Positions 1 to 8,370 of a stretch of 38,129 nt of DNA are shown in pieces (the stretch's first letter is position 1; every line of letters starts with the position of its first letter). The position numbers were made by a program, and so were the translations under genes. Source of the DNA: Rhodothermales bacterium (GTDB taxonomy: Bacteria; Bacteroidota; Rhodothermia; Rhodothermales; Bin80); assembly GCA_022822185.1 (NCBI GenBank), contig JAJECE010000087.1, forward strand, positions 1 through 38,129, written 5' to 3'. The notes below the pieces were generated by a model that saw only the letters and a list, made by a program, of their open reading frames with translations, made no database searches and was not told the origin of the DNA.

Positions 1-344
1 GGACCAAAAATTTCCGACATTCGCCCTGCCGCTACCCGGCTGATAAAATCCATCTGGAACAGCCTGTCCTGCGCAGTGACGTACCCTAGTGCAGCAATGG
101 CCTCCCGGTCACTGGTCGCAAAAATGTGAGGAACTCCACGATCATCCCGTTCAATCGTCACAGTGCCATTCAATACAGATACAACCTGGGTATCCCTTGC
201 ATCATGCTCAGCAATCCGTGCAGTATGGTAAAATCCGCGTGCAGGGTCAATCAGATCGCCCAGCGGTGCAATGCCTCCCGGACCGTAATGCAATCCCCAG
301 AGCAAACCAACTGTCCAGATCAAATGCAGGAGAAACTTCCACAT
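1..344 (-). CDS. Penicillin acylase family protein, N-terminal part (runs off window)
   Basis: Only the first 114 or so residues lie in the window; the gene continues beyond base 1. The protein starts with a hydrophobic segment (MWKFLLHLIWTVGLLWGL), probably a signal peptide or anchor. It then shows the N-terminal pattern of the S45 penicillin amidase family: a V-x-I-x-R-D-D-x-G-V-P-H-I strand at about residues 62-74, followed by GYVTAQDRLFQMD and R-V-A-A-G-R-M-S-E-I-F-G. Family members are periplasmic N-terminal-nucleophile amidases that split amides such as beta-lactam side chains or acyl-homoserine lactones; the natural substrate cannot be told here. The catalytic serine lies outside the window. 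The ATG shares one base with the TAA stop of the upstream parA-like gene (TAATG), which suggests translational coupling. Confidence 0.8.
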   Translation of the reverse strand, partial: MWKFLLHLIWTVGLLWGLHYGPGGIAPLGDLIDPARGFYHTARIAEHDARDTQVVSVLNGTVTIERDDRGVPHIFATSDREAIAALGYVTAQDRLFQMDFISRVAAGRMSEIFG

Positions 345-1126
345 TATTCACCTTCGAGCCCCAATTTTGCAGGGGGTAATACATGCCTGATCAATTCATC
401 CGCAACGGACGAATAGTCAATGGCTCCGCGCGAATCCAGATATGTCTCAAATACCGTTGTCCCATTCTGGCATACCACCGCAAGTGAAGCACAGGTACGA
501 ATTACCGTGTCCATTACAAGATTCCCGTAGGTCTTGCGCATGTATTGACCATACTGACGATGCACTTTCTTGCGCCCATGAACATTCGTTAGAAGAAACA
601 TCGCCGTTTTCAAACCGGGGTTCCATTTTTTTCGAACCTCTTTCGCAGTATCCCAGGTCTGCTCTGCGCCATGTACCGACTGAAGTTCGGGGGTCACAGG
701 AATCATCAATGTATCTGCTGCAATCATGGCGTTCAATACATACACCGAAACCGCGGCTGCCGTATCGATGATAATCGTATCGTAGATATTCTGATCCTGA
801 AGAACCTCCCTGACCCTGAACATATCCGGGGCCTGCATCAATTTGCGTGCAAAGTGACCGAGTCCTCCCGTGCAGGGAAGTAAATCAAAGGATGGTAATT
901 TCAGCACTTCCAGATCCGACAGGCGACTGCCAAGACGAAACAAGTCAACTGATGTACTGGAAATATCAGCGGTCTCTACATCCATCATGCATGTCAAAAA
1001 TGCCTGTGGATCCAGATCCATGATCAAGGTCTTGTATCCCACCAGATTTAATGCCGCGGCAATATGGATAGATGTTGTAGTTTTGCCGGTACCACCTTTA
1101 TGATTGCAAACCGTAATGACTGACAT
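344..1126 (-). CDS. ParA/Soj-family ATPase without a visible ParB partner
   Basis: A 260-residue P-loop ATPase of the ParA/MinD class. The deviant Walker A motif KGGTGKTT is at residues 10-17, DLDPQAF near residue 37 is the switch region, and IIIDTAAAV is the Walker B-like strand. Such ATPases position chromosomes, plasmids or protein clusters by dimerising on DNA or membrane. No parB-like gene adjoins it. Its only same-strand neighbour is the penicillin-acylase gene, whose start overlaps this stop codon, so it may be an orphan positioning ATPase rather than the chromosomal Soj. It is divergent from maf, with 63 bases between the two starts. The family call is firm; the role is open. Confidence 0.85.
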   Translation of the reverse strand: MSVITVCNHKGGTGKTTTSIHIAAALNLVGYKTLIMDLDPQAFLTCMMDVETADISSTSVDLFRLGSRLSDLEVLKLPSFDLLPCTGGLGHFARKLMQAPDMFRVREVLQDQNIYDTIIIDTAAAVSVYVLNAMIAADTLMIPVTPELQSVHGAEQTWDTAKEVRKKWNPGLKTAMFLLTNVHGRKKVHRQYGQYMRKTYGNLVMDTVIRTCASLAVVCQNGTTVFETYLDSRGAIDYSSVADELIRHVLPPAKLGLEGE

Positions 1127-1189
1127 TATATATTATTGCTCAGTTACGCGTATACAGGAAAATTCAGACCAGTGCACTAAGTCCACTTC

Positions 1190-1783
1190 ATGCAAAGCAA
1201 CACTGACTTTATACTTGCCTCCCAGTCTCCGCGAAGACGTAAACTCCTTCGACAGATCGGAATATCCTTTATTCAGGTTTCCCCGCGTGTGGACGAAACC
1301 GTCTTGAAGAATTTTCCCCCCGAAGAATTGGTAGAACATCTGGCAATCAGGAAAGCAATTTCGGTTGCGGCAAGAAAAACCAACGCGCTGATCCTTGGGG
1401 CAGATACCCTTGTGGTTTCCCGTGGTTTGATCCTCGGGAAACCATCGGGAGCTTTTGAGGCAGCGGACATGCTGCGACAATTGAGTAGTTCCACTCATAA
1501 AGTGCATACTGGAATCGCATTAGTTCATAAGCAATCTAACCGGATTGTGACCGCCGTGGAGTCTACCGAAGTCACGTTTGGCCGGCTGACTGAAACAGAG
1601 ATCTCCAATTATGTCAAAACTGGCGCACCGCTTGATAAAGCGGGTGCATATGGCATTCAAGATGATCTGGGAGCTTTATTTGTTGAACGAATTCATGGTG
1701 ACTACTATAACGTAGTTGGGCTTCCACTTCGGAGATTGTATACACTGCTCCGAAAGTATTTCAGCGATCTGATGACGTTTTAG
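1190..1783 (+). CDS. maf: Maf-family nucleoside triphosphate pyrophosphatase
   Basis: A 197-residue Maf protein, a cytoplasmic house-cleaning enzyme that hydrolyses non-canonical or excess nucleoside triphosphates (usually dTTP/UTP in the YhdE branch) to the monophosphate plus pyrophosphate. The N-terminal motif LASQSPRRRKLL (residues 9-20) binds phosphate. D72 in ILGADTLV is the expected catalytic base. KAGAYGIQ matches the YhdE-type signature rather than YceF. The length is normal. The 3' end overlaps the convergent folB gene by 23 bases, so the two transcripts must be antisense to each other at their tails. The substrate subclass is inferred from the motif only. Confidence 0.93.
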   Translation: MQSNTDFILASQSPRRRKLLRQIGISFIQVSPRVDETVLKNFPPEELVEHLAIRKAISVAARKTNALILGADTLVVSRGLILGKPSGAFEAADMLRQLSSSTHKVHTGIALVHKQSNRIVTAVESTEVTFGRLTETEISNYVKTGAPLDKAGAYGIQDDLGALFVERIHGDYYNVVGLPLRRLYTLLRKYFSDLMTF

Positions 1784-2141
1784 CATTGTCTCTTCGGTAT
1801 ACCGCCTCAGCAAAGTCAACGCTCCCTCCCACGGGAGGATTCCGTTTACGGACGCAAACGTCAACGTATTCTATCTGCGCGGATAATTCCGCAACCTGAT
1901 TCGCGGTTAAATAGGCAATCCGTTCAATGAGTTCAATTTTTTTATCCTGCATCACTTCCGCTGCGATACGATAAACCGCTTCATAGCACAATGTTGCATC
2001 TAAGTTGTCTTCTTGTGCAGCTGCCTCAAAATCAAACCCCACCTCTACATCTACCTCGTACCTCCCCCCTGTCTGTCGCTCTTCAGAGGTTGCGCCGTGG
2101 TGCGCAAAGAAAATCGCGTTGACTAGTCTGATTCTATGCAT
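1761..2141 (-). CDS. folB: Dihydroneopterin aldolase
   Basis: A 126-residue FolB-type protein that converts 7,8-dihydroneopterin to 6-hydroxymethyl-7,8-dihydropterin and glycolaldehyde in folate synthesis. It begins with the typical RIRLVNAIFFAHHGATSEE, giving the active-site glutamate pair near residues 20-21. Y53 sits in the LCYEAVY helix and K99 lies in VCVRKRNPPVGG, the position of the catalytic lysine. The expected central strand pattern of DHNA aldolases is present and the length is usual. It lies downstream of the PfkB gene on the same strand after a 236-base gap, so co-transcription is uncertain. It converges on maf with a 23-base tail overlap. Confidence 0.9.
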   Translation of the reverse strand: MHRIRLVNAIFFAHHGATSEERQTGGRYEVDVEVGFDFEAAAQEDNLDATLCYEAVYRIAAEVMQDKKIELIERIAYLTANQVAELSAQIEYVDVCVRKRNPPVGGSVDFAEAVYRRDNAKTSSDR

Positions 2142-2377
2142 CCCCTATTATCCAGGTAACCTGATCATACTTAGCGGCGAAAAATTCAGTAGAGATCTGT
2201 TCGCTGTATCCCAGTATCTGATTCCGATATTACTGCAACCATATCCCGCATAATGTCGATTTGAAAGCATGTACACAAAACGGGGATGCTCCATAAATTT
2301 TTCTCTGATCAGAGTTAACTCAGACCACACCGCAAACAGGCATCCCATCAACCATCGTGTCCAGACTTTCGTGCGCA

Positions 2378-3304
2378 TTAAAGGCGCTCGTGCAGAGCGG
2401 GCCATTCGGTTACTCCTCGAAATAATTTAGATCGCTCCTGAATATCCGCATTGGTCAGGTCTGCCAGCTCGTATGGTCCAAGATTTTCAACGCAGAAGGA
2501 CGCAACGGTAGAACCATACACAACCGCACGCTTGAGTGCATCCAGCCCGATGACGGATTCATTTGACAGGCTGCCTGCAAAAGCTCCTAAAAATACATCT
2601 CCCGCGCCTGTCGGATCCCGAACCTCCTTCAGAGGGAAGCTGGGTACGATAAAAACCTGCTCCTCAATGAACAGGATTGCCCCATGCTCCCCTTTTTTTA
2701 TGATCAGTATTTTTGGGCCCAATTCTAAAACCTGCCGTCCCGCAGCATACAGATTATCTTCTCCGGTGATCTGCCGCGCTTCCTCATCGTTAATCAACAG
2801 GCAATCTATCCGTGAAAGCACCTCGTCTAATTCTTCCCGCATATTCTCAATCCAATAATTCATAGTGTCACACGCGGAGAATACCTTGTCACTCACTTGA
2901 TCTAAAGTATCACTTTGTGTTTTTGGCGGTAAGTTCCCAAGACAAATAACGTTACTGTCCGCATAGGCATCGGGAACCAGCGGATTGAATTCTGCCAAAG
3001 CATTCAGATGTGTAAACGTGGTGTCCCTGATATTCATATTAGTTCTATAGCGCCCTCCCCAGGCAAATGTATCCTGATTTTCCAGGGTTTCGAGACCCGT
3101 TAAATCCAGATCACTTGACTGCAACAGCTGCCGATACTTATCGGGGAAGTCTCCACCAACGACTGCAACGATTCCCACCGGGGCCGTCAGTAATCTGGCG
3201 GCCAGCGCAATATAGGTGCTACTCCCGCCAAGTACATGTTTGGCATTTTCCCAGGGGGTTTCAATATCATCCAAAGCTAATGTCCCTACAACAAGTACAC
3301 TCAT
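2378..3304 (-). CDS. PfkB-family carbohydrate kinase
   Basis: A 308-residue ribokinase-fold kinase. The N-terminal strand MSVLVVGTLALDDIETP and the GGSSTYIALAARLL segment (residues 26-39) are the sugar-binding half. The C-terminal signature DPTGAGDVFLGAFAG (residues 230-244) carries the anion hole and the catalytic base D236. N172-D173-E174-E175 is the NxxE-like metal motif. PfkB proteins phosphorylate sugars or nucleosides in the cytoplasm; I cannot name the substrate, and no sugar-specific neighbour fixes it. The gene is divergent from the HU/SPOR gene across a 143-base gap. Confidence 0.88.
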   Translation of the reverse strand: MSVLVVGTLALDDIETPWENAKHVLGGSSTYIALAARLLTAPVGIVAVVGGDFPDKYRQLLQSSDLDLTGLETLENQDTFAWGGRYRTNMNIRDTTFTHLNALAEFNPLVPDAYADSNVICLGNLPPKTQSDTLDQVSDKVFSACDTMNYWIENMREELDEVLSRIDCLLINDEEARQITGEDNLYAAGRQVLELGPKILIIKKGEHGAILFIEEQVFIVPSFPLKEVRDPTGAGDVFLGAFAGSLSNESVIGLDALKRAVVYGSTVASFCVENLGPYELADLTNADIQERSKLFRGVTEWPALHERL

Positions 3305-3447
3305 TCAGAAAAAAATCAATTTATTGAAAGCCATGATGCCTAAAAGGTGCATCTGGAAGTAAAATTGAGCGATTGAACTAGGATAGATTCAAAAGCTTTA
3401 ATTAAATTACGGCATTCTAGGCTAATCCAAACCATTTCGTCAGTATT

Positions 3448-4506
3448 GTGAACAGTAAATCAGTTCTCAGAGAGTTCACGGTGGTCATACGTGAGGTACT
3501 CCTTCGGAACGATCAATTGAATATTTCTGGCTTGGGGACTCTGAAAGTGGAATCTCTTTCCAGTGAGCGTGAGCAGATAACAAATCAGAGGTTCCTCCTT
3601 CATCCGCCCAGAAAGCGTGTCGTGCTTGAGGGAGATCCATCCGATTCTACAGATCCAGCGCTGATTGCGGAACTGGCATCAAATCTGCGCACATCTGAAG
3701 AGGAGGCTGCCGCAATCCTTGATCTTCTGATAAAGGAGATCTTAGTTCAGGCCCCGGTCCATATCCCCGAAATAGGTGTCCTCAAACAATCGGAGGGCAA
3801 ACTCGAATTTTTATCTGATCCCGAACTGGAGGCATTTCTCCTCGGAACTCGTGCAAACCTGAACTCTCTGGATGTTAAACGAGAGAGCATAGCAACGCCG
3901 AAAACGCGTCGCCGGAAACTCGCCTGGGCAATCTCAATTCCGATTGCAGTCGGTGCTGCAGTCGCCGGTTATTTTGCGGTTCAAAATAATTTTGGGCCCT
4001 CTCAACAGGCTTCAAGCAATACGGAATCCCCTGCCCTTCTGCCAATAGCCCCGGATTCCATGACCGCTGACTCCGCGGTCAATATCACCTCCATTGACAA
4101 TTTTGATCCTGTGGATCAACCTATTACAGACGGCTTCCGGGTTCGACCGGAACCGAATCCAGAGCAACCTTCGATCACACTGGAGAGTGCAGCAGATCCA
4201 CCGCCAGTTGAAACTCCGCCAACACAAGCGGATCCAGAGACACCTTCATTAAATCGGGAATCTGGGGGCTATACCCTCATCATTGGCTCATTTGACACAT
4301 CGGCACAGGCATCCATCCTGATTGCCCAATATCGGGACATCTACCCTACCGTTCCGATCAGTACGCTTCAAAACCGTAACAACACTCTCTATCGCGTGGC
4401 CATTGGACAGGTCCCTACAATTCCTGAGGCGCTGGCCTTAAAAGAGAGACTGACCGAGCTTCCGGCGGATGCCTGGGTGCTCAATATCTTGAACAACGAC
4501 CTCTAA
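3448..4506 (+). CDS. HU-like N-terminal / transmembrane / SPOR-domain envelope protein
   Basis: A 352-residue protein with three parts. Residues 1-140 resemble the HU-CCDC81 type of HU fold found in Bacteroidota (I-S-G-L-G-T-L-K near residue 26 and I-P-E-I-G-V-L-K near 106, two related halves). Residues 158-178 form one transmembrane helix after the basic stop-transfer KTRRRK. A proline/acid-rich linker leads to a SPOR domain at about 272-350 (GGYTLIIGSFDTSAQA, then LYRVAIGQVPT), which binds denuded peptidoglycan at division sites. The cytoplasmic HU part with a periplasmic SPOR end suggests a septum-linked protein. The start is GTG; no ATG lies in frame before residue 206. The SIS gene follows after 6 bases. 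Confidence 0.85.
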   Translation: MNSKSVLREFTVVIREVLLRNDQLNISGLGTLKVESLSSEREQITNQRFLLHPPRKRVVLEGDPSDSTDPALIAELASNLRTSEEEAAAILDLLIKEILVQAPVHIPEIGVLKQSEGKLEFLSDPELEAFLLGTRANLNSLDVKRESIATPKTRRRKLAWAISIPIAVGAAVAGYFAVQNNFGPSQQASSNTESPALLPIAPDSMTADSAVNITSIDNFDPVDQPITDGFRVRPEPNPEQPSITLESAADPPPVETPPTQADPETPSLNRESGGYTLIIGSFDTSAQASILIAQYRDIYPTVPISTLQNRNNTLYRVAIGQVPTIPEALALKERLTELPADAWVLNILNNDL

Positions 4507-4512
4507 TGCTTT

Positions 4513-5289
4513 ATGACGGCCGCTGCCGATTATTTTGACCGAACCATTGAGCGGCTGCACCGTCTCCGAGAAACACAGTCACAAGAAATTGAGCGTGCGG
4601 CAGAACTGTGTGCGGTTCGGATTGCCAGAGGCGGTCTCATCTTCTGCTTCGGATCTGGCCATTCACGCATGATGTGTGAAGAAATGACTCCCCGGCAAGG
4701 CGGGTTTGTTGGCTTTTATGCACTCATTGAGCAGGCGCTTTCCAATCATTCTGCAATCATTGGACCAAATGGATTGCGCGGGCCGCTTCACCTTGAAAAG
4801 ATTGACGGGTACGCGGAGGAGATTCTTAGGAGTTTTCGTTTTGGCCCTCATGATGCTTTTATTATTATCTCAACCAGTGGGATCCGCCCACTTATTGTAG
4901 AGATGGCACTCGGGGTAAAAGAGCGGGGGATGCCTGTGATTGCGGTTGTTTCAAGGGAACACTCTGAAGCTACCAGTGCGTCCCATTCGTCCGGCAGGAA
5001 ACTGATTGACATTGCAGATATCGTTCTTGATAATAAATGCCCGCCTGGCGACTGCATTAGTGAACTTGATGGGCTTGAATGGCGCACCGGTCCAGTCTCT
5101 ACGGTCACGGGAGGAATGCTGATGAACATGTTGCGGGTCGCGGTCGCAGAGCAACTATTGCAGCTTGGACATACGCCCGTCCTTCTTCCTAGTCACCAAT
5201 TTATTGGTGATACAACCGCGGAAGAACAGCTTGAGGCGTTCTACGAAGCCTATCGAAAAAGTCTTGCTCACCTGTTCGTAGATGACTGA
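4513..5289 (+). CDS. SIS-domain protein, UPF0309-like
   Basis: A 258-residue sugar-isomerase (SIS) fold protein of the UPF0309 type. The phosphosugar-binding loops are visible: FCFGSGHSRMMCEEM (residues 44-58) in place of the usual GxGxS, and IIISTSGIRPLIVEMALG (about 116-133) for the second loop. SIS proteins bind phosphorylated sugars and act as isomerases, etherases or regulators. The middle region around residues 178-200 (KCPPGDCISELDGL) is a family insertion. Its start lies 6 bases after the HU/SPOR stop and its 3' end overlaps the ROK kinase start by 8 bases. The pairing suggests a kinase plus SIS enzyme acting on one sugar, perhaps an amino sugar, but the substrate is not shown. Confidence 0.82.
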   Translation: MTAAADYFDRTIERLHRLRETQSQEIERAAELCAVRIARGGLIFCFGSGHSRMMCEEMTPRQGGFVGFYALIEQALSNHSAIIGPNGLRGPLHLEKIDGYAEEILRSFRFGPHDAFIIISTSGIRPLIVEMALGVKERGMPVIAVVSREHSEATSASHSSGRKLIDIADIVLDNKCPPGDCISELDGLEWRTGPVSTVTGGMLMNMLRVAVAEQLLQLGHTPVLLPSHQFIGDTTAEEQLEAFYEAYRKSLAHLFVDD

Positions 5290-6247
5290 ATATGTAATTG
5301 GGGTTGATGTCGGTGGCACCCGTATAAAAACGGGGGCAGTCCTTCGCGATGGTACGCTTCTAAACAATCGTGTGCGTTCATCAGGCTTTGCATTGTCAGC
5401 AGAAGCACTGGAGGCTGCAATCATTGAAGAGATTGTCGGGACCCAGTCCAATACAGGCGGTACTCCGATGGGAGTAGGATTGGGATTTCCAGGTGCTGTA
5501 GATCCTGAACAGGGCATTGTCCTGCTGCCCGGCAAACTCCGTTTGGAGGGCTATCCGATTGTACCCAATCTCGCTCACAGATTGCGCCTGCCGGTGATTG
5601 CTGAGAATGATGGTCGCCTCTCAATCATTGCGGAAGCCCATTATGGAAAAGCCCGTGAGTATCGCTGGGCAGTTTCGATCACACTAGGAACCGGTGTTGG
5701 TTCAGGCGTGATGCTGGACGGAAAGATTCTGAGGGATCCGCATCTTCAGTTCGGAACCCAGGCAAGTCATGTAGTCCAGCAATCGAATAGCAACCGGTTA
5801 TGTATCACCCGGGCCCGTGGAACCGCAAATATCCTCTGCTCCGCTACCGCACTGGCGATCATTGTCCGGGATAATTTAGCCCGTGGACTCCCTTCCGTCT
5901 TGAATGAACGTTATTTTAATGACCCGGCAAGTGTGGATTTTGAGGCCGTCATTGAGGGAGTTGCACAAGATGACCCATTGTGTCTGGATGCATTCAACAC
6001 CTGGAAGACAGAACTGGCATGGTTTCTGGTCAGTGTTGTTCACATGTACGCACCGGAGATCGTTATCCTCAGTGGAGGGGCAGCGTCTGCGGCCCCCTAT
6101 TTTATGGACGACCTGCGCACCCATGTAAACAATCATACATTCCGCTATCCCCCTGGCGATGAGATACGGATTGAATTATCTGACATCGCCACATTCAGCG
6201 CGGTCTTGGGGGCAGGTGCATTGGCCTGGGAGCAGGCAGGATGTTAG
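5282..6247 (+). CDS. ROK-family sugar kinase lacking the zinc-binding cysteine motif
   Basis: A 321-residue actin-fold kinase. D-V-G-G-T (residues 9-13) is the ATP phosphate loop, AENDGRLS carries the catalytic D110, LGTGVGSG (135-142) is the second phosphate loop, and LSGGAAS is the adenosine loop. In most ROK sugar kinases a histidine is followed by a C-x-C-G-x2-G-C-x-E zinc site. Here H163 is kept, but the following segment has only two isolated cysteines (C174, C186) and reads as a G-T-A-N-I-L-C-S-A loop. It may belong to a zinc-free ROK branch, so the substrate should not be assumed to be glucose. It overlaps the SIS gene by 8 bases and is therefore probably translated with it. Confidence 0.85.
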   Translation: MTEYVIGVDVGGTRIKTGAVLRDGTLLNNRVRSSGFALSAEALEAAIIEEIVGTQSNTGGTPMGVGLGFPGAVDPEQGIVLLPGKLRLEGYPIVPNLAHRLRLPVIAENDGRLSIIAEAHYGKAREYRWAVSITLGTGVGSGVMLDGKILRDPHLQFGTQASHVVQQSNSNRLCITRARGTANILCSATALAIIVRDNLARGLPSVLNERYFNDPASVDFEAVIEGVAQDDPLCLDAFNTWKTELAWFLVSVVHMYAPEIVILSGGAASAAPYFMDDLRTHVNNHTFRYPPGDEIRIELSDIATFSAVLGAGALAWEQAGC

Positions 6248-6268
6248 AATTCACCGATTACCTGCCTG
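6233..6268. terminator. 8-bp inverted repeat between convergent ROK and DprA-like genes
   Basis: CAGGCAGG at 6233-6240 and its exact complement CCTGCCTG at 6261-6268 enclose 20 bases that include the ROK stop codon. The position between convergent genes suggests a shared transcript end. There is no clear U-run on either side, so this is a weak terminator call. Confidence 0.35.
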
Positions 6269-6275
6269 ACAAAAA

Positions 6276-8240
6276 TCACTTCCCTGCATACAATGGACCC
6301 TGAAGTTGCTGCAACCATTCTGAAACAGACCTATCCGTATATTGAACATGGGTTTCGACATCTTCTCCATTTGGCAGCCAGCATCCGCCTCCCCGTTCAA
6401 AAATCAATTGATTGCCCGGTATTGGTTCACCTGCCTCTCTAATCCAGATGGGCAGGTCCTCTCTTTTCCGCCATTCGCTCACACAATTAGCAATTATACC
6501 TTTCTTGCCTGAACGTACAACAACCACCGCGGTAGATAAAGCACATGCGATATCGCAGTCCTGCTTAGATGCCTGAACTTTAGTATGGGGGGCAGATATT
6601 GATAAAAGTACAAGTTGCTGATTCCCCAGATACTCATTGTAGTCACCACTAGATAAGAGTTTCTGCAATCTTCCGGGCAGTATAACGATGCATTTCCCAT
6701 CATTCTCAAGGGAGCCTTTTACTGCCTCTTTCTCAATCTTACTGTGATTCGTGGAAACCAGTAGTCCTCCTTTCTGAGCCAGCGCAGCACCGAACGAATG
6801 GGCATAGTTCAGATCCGTTTTACCGTCATTTTTCCTCAATCCCAGAATGGCAACTTTTTTTTGTTCGGAAACGAGCAGTTCCAGATTCCCCACTACAAAC
6901 ATCAGAGGGGGGCTATCATGCCGCAGTTTAATCTTTAGCGGCTGCGGATACCCCTTGTCGCCTCTCGTTAATATTGAGATACCCGCATCCCGCCAACTTT
7001 CTTCTTCCTGAGAAAGTCGGTTGATTCGATCCGGGTTCAGCAGTCCCTCAATTCGCCTGATTGAGAAACATCCTTGATCCTCCTCCTCAAGGACTTGACC
7101 AAAAGGCTCGTAGATTAAATCCGCAGGGGTTTTCTTTTTATTCAACAGATCCTTGGCAAATTGCCCCCATTCCTTAAAATTCAGGGGATCTGCTCGATTA
7201 GATTGATCACTGCTCAAATTGACTGTGAGTAAAATGGTCGCCCTGCGAATGTCTCTTTGCCTAAGGGACAATCGGAGATGGTCATTTACATCCTTATCCT
7301 CGGGAAACCATTTTGCACCTTTTTCTACAATAATTTTGTTTGCTGCTTCAGTGTCATGCTCGCTATCCTTCTTCATCCAAAGCGGAACCCAAGACTCCTG
7401 CAAGTTCTCTACTGCTCCACTCCAGGTGCCGCCTTTCTTATCAGATCGAATCACTACAGCGGCATCGGATAAGCAGTAAATGTACTTGTTCCGCTGCATT
7501 GCGGCAGAGCCATAAGCGTAACGATCAACCTTGAACAAATTGATTTCCGGGTCAACCAAAGACACCAACGCTAACTGCCCTCCTTCCAAATAATCACGAT
7601 ATATCCGGCTGCTGGACTTTTCCAGAAGTTGATGTGTCAGTACGCCTACGGCATTCCCGTCTTTCTCAAGAGCACCCGTCATAGCTTTGATATCCACTCC
7701 CCGGGCGCCACCGGAAATAACCGTTACCGCCTCAGCAGCGGCGGCCTCACCTAACGATTGGGTATAGTCAAGGTAATACCCCTCTAACTCCGCAGGGGGC
7801 TTACGTGAACCCACTACGGCAAGCCCTCCGTCTTGAAGCAATGACCGGTCTCCTACTCCATAAAGTACTGGAGAAAAATCAGATCTGTTCGATAATCGTT
7901 CTTTGAGTCTCCAGGGATAATCATGGTCCAGATAGGTCATGACCCAAATATTCCATTTCGCCCACTGTGTTACGGCGTTGGCCAAAGCGGCCCCGTGCTG
8001 CAGGCGTTTTACGCACTTCTCGGCATCCTCCAACCGATACCACCTGTCCTGATCCGCCCATTGGCGAAGAATTTCTTCCTCCCTAAACAAATTTCCAGGA
8101 GACTTTCCGATCTGCTCAAGATATAGACGGAGCCGGTTCCACTGCTTTGAGTTGAGCAGTCCCAATTCCTTCGATTTTTTCTTCGCTCTGAGGTGTCCTG
8201 TCAAAATCAGGATTGCCCTAGCATCGTCAGAAAGTGTCAT
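6276..8240 (-). CDS. Tandem-duplicated DprA/Smf-like protein
   Basis: A 654-residue protein made of two related halves of about 325 residues. Each half has a helical N-terminal part, then a YP-x-x-LK-x-x-L...P-x-L...G...LL entry (residues 103-135 and 424-456), then a DprA-like Rossmann fold. Half one keeps the family signatures AVVGSRKP (141-148) and VISGGARGVD (174-183). Half two reads AILGLRKN and VSTNHSKIEKEAV at the same places, so its loops look degraded. Both halves end in a matching module (AAVVIRSDKKGG and AVVVVRSGKKGI). DprA protects incoming single-stranded DNA and loads RecA; DprA-like proteins also occur as the antitoxin-like partner in ShosTA. The gene is 130 bases downstream of the RecQ-phosphoribosyltransferase gene on the same strand. 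A defence role is inferred from context, not shown. Confidence 0.8.
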   Translation of the reverse strand: MTLSDDARAILILTGHLRAKKKSKELGLLNSKQWNRLRLYLEQIGKSPGNLFREEEILRQWADQDRWYRLEDAEKCVKRLQHGAALANAVTQWAKWNIWVMTYLDHDYPWRLKERLSNRSDFSPVLYGVGDRSLLQDGGLAVVGSRKPPAELEGYYLDYTQSLGEAAAAEAVTVISGGARGVDIKAMTGALEKDGNAVGVLTHQLLEKSSSRIYRDYLEGGQLALVSLVDPEINLFKVDRYAYGSAAMQRNKYIYCLSDAAVVIRSDKKGGTWSGAVENLQESWVPLWMKKDSEHDTEAANKIIVEKGAKWFPEDKDVNDHLRLSLRQRDIRRATILLTVNLSSDQSNRADPLNFKEWGQFAKDLLNKKKTPADLIYEPFGQVLEEEDQGCFSIRRIEGLLNPDRINRLSQEEESWRDAGISILTRGDKGYPQPLKIKLRHDSPPLMFVVGNLELLVSEQKKVAILGLRKNDGKTDLNYAHSFGAALAQKGGLLVSTNHSKIEKEAVKGSLENDGKCIVILPGRLQKLLSSGDYNEYLGNQQLVLLSISAPHTKVQASKQDCDIACALSTAVVVVRSGKKGIIANCVSEWRKREDLPIWIREAGEPIPGNQLIFERGGGCWLPNGEDVETHVQYTDRSVSEWLQQLQGPLYAGK

Positions 8241-8370
8241 CAGAGATAAAGCTTTTGAGTCTGTGTCTATATCCTCAGGAAGGAACTCTGTATTGTGTTT
8301 GACTACTCAATCTTGAAAATATCCCCCTTAAACACCGAAACCGCCAGTTCGCTGCAAGCTAGTGTGCATT

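Noticed and set aside
2148-2405. 85-residue minus-strand reading frame between the PfkB and folB genes
   Set aside because: It starts inside the PfkB gene, shows no motif or family likeness, and has an irregular composition. The 236-base gap is better treated as non-coding.
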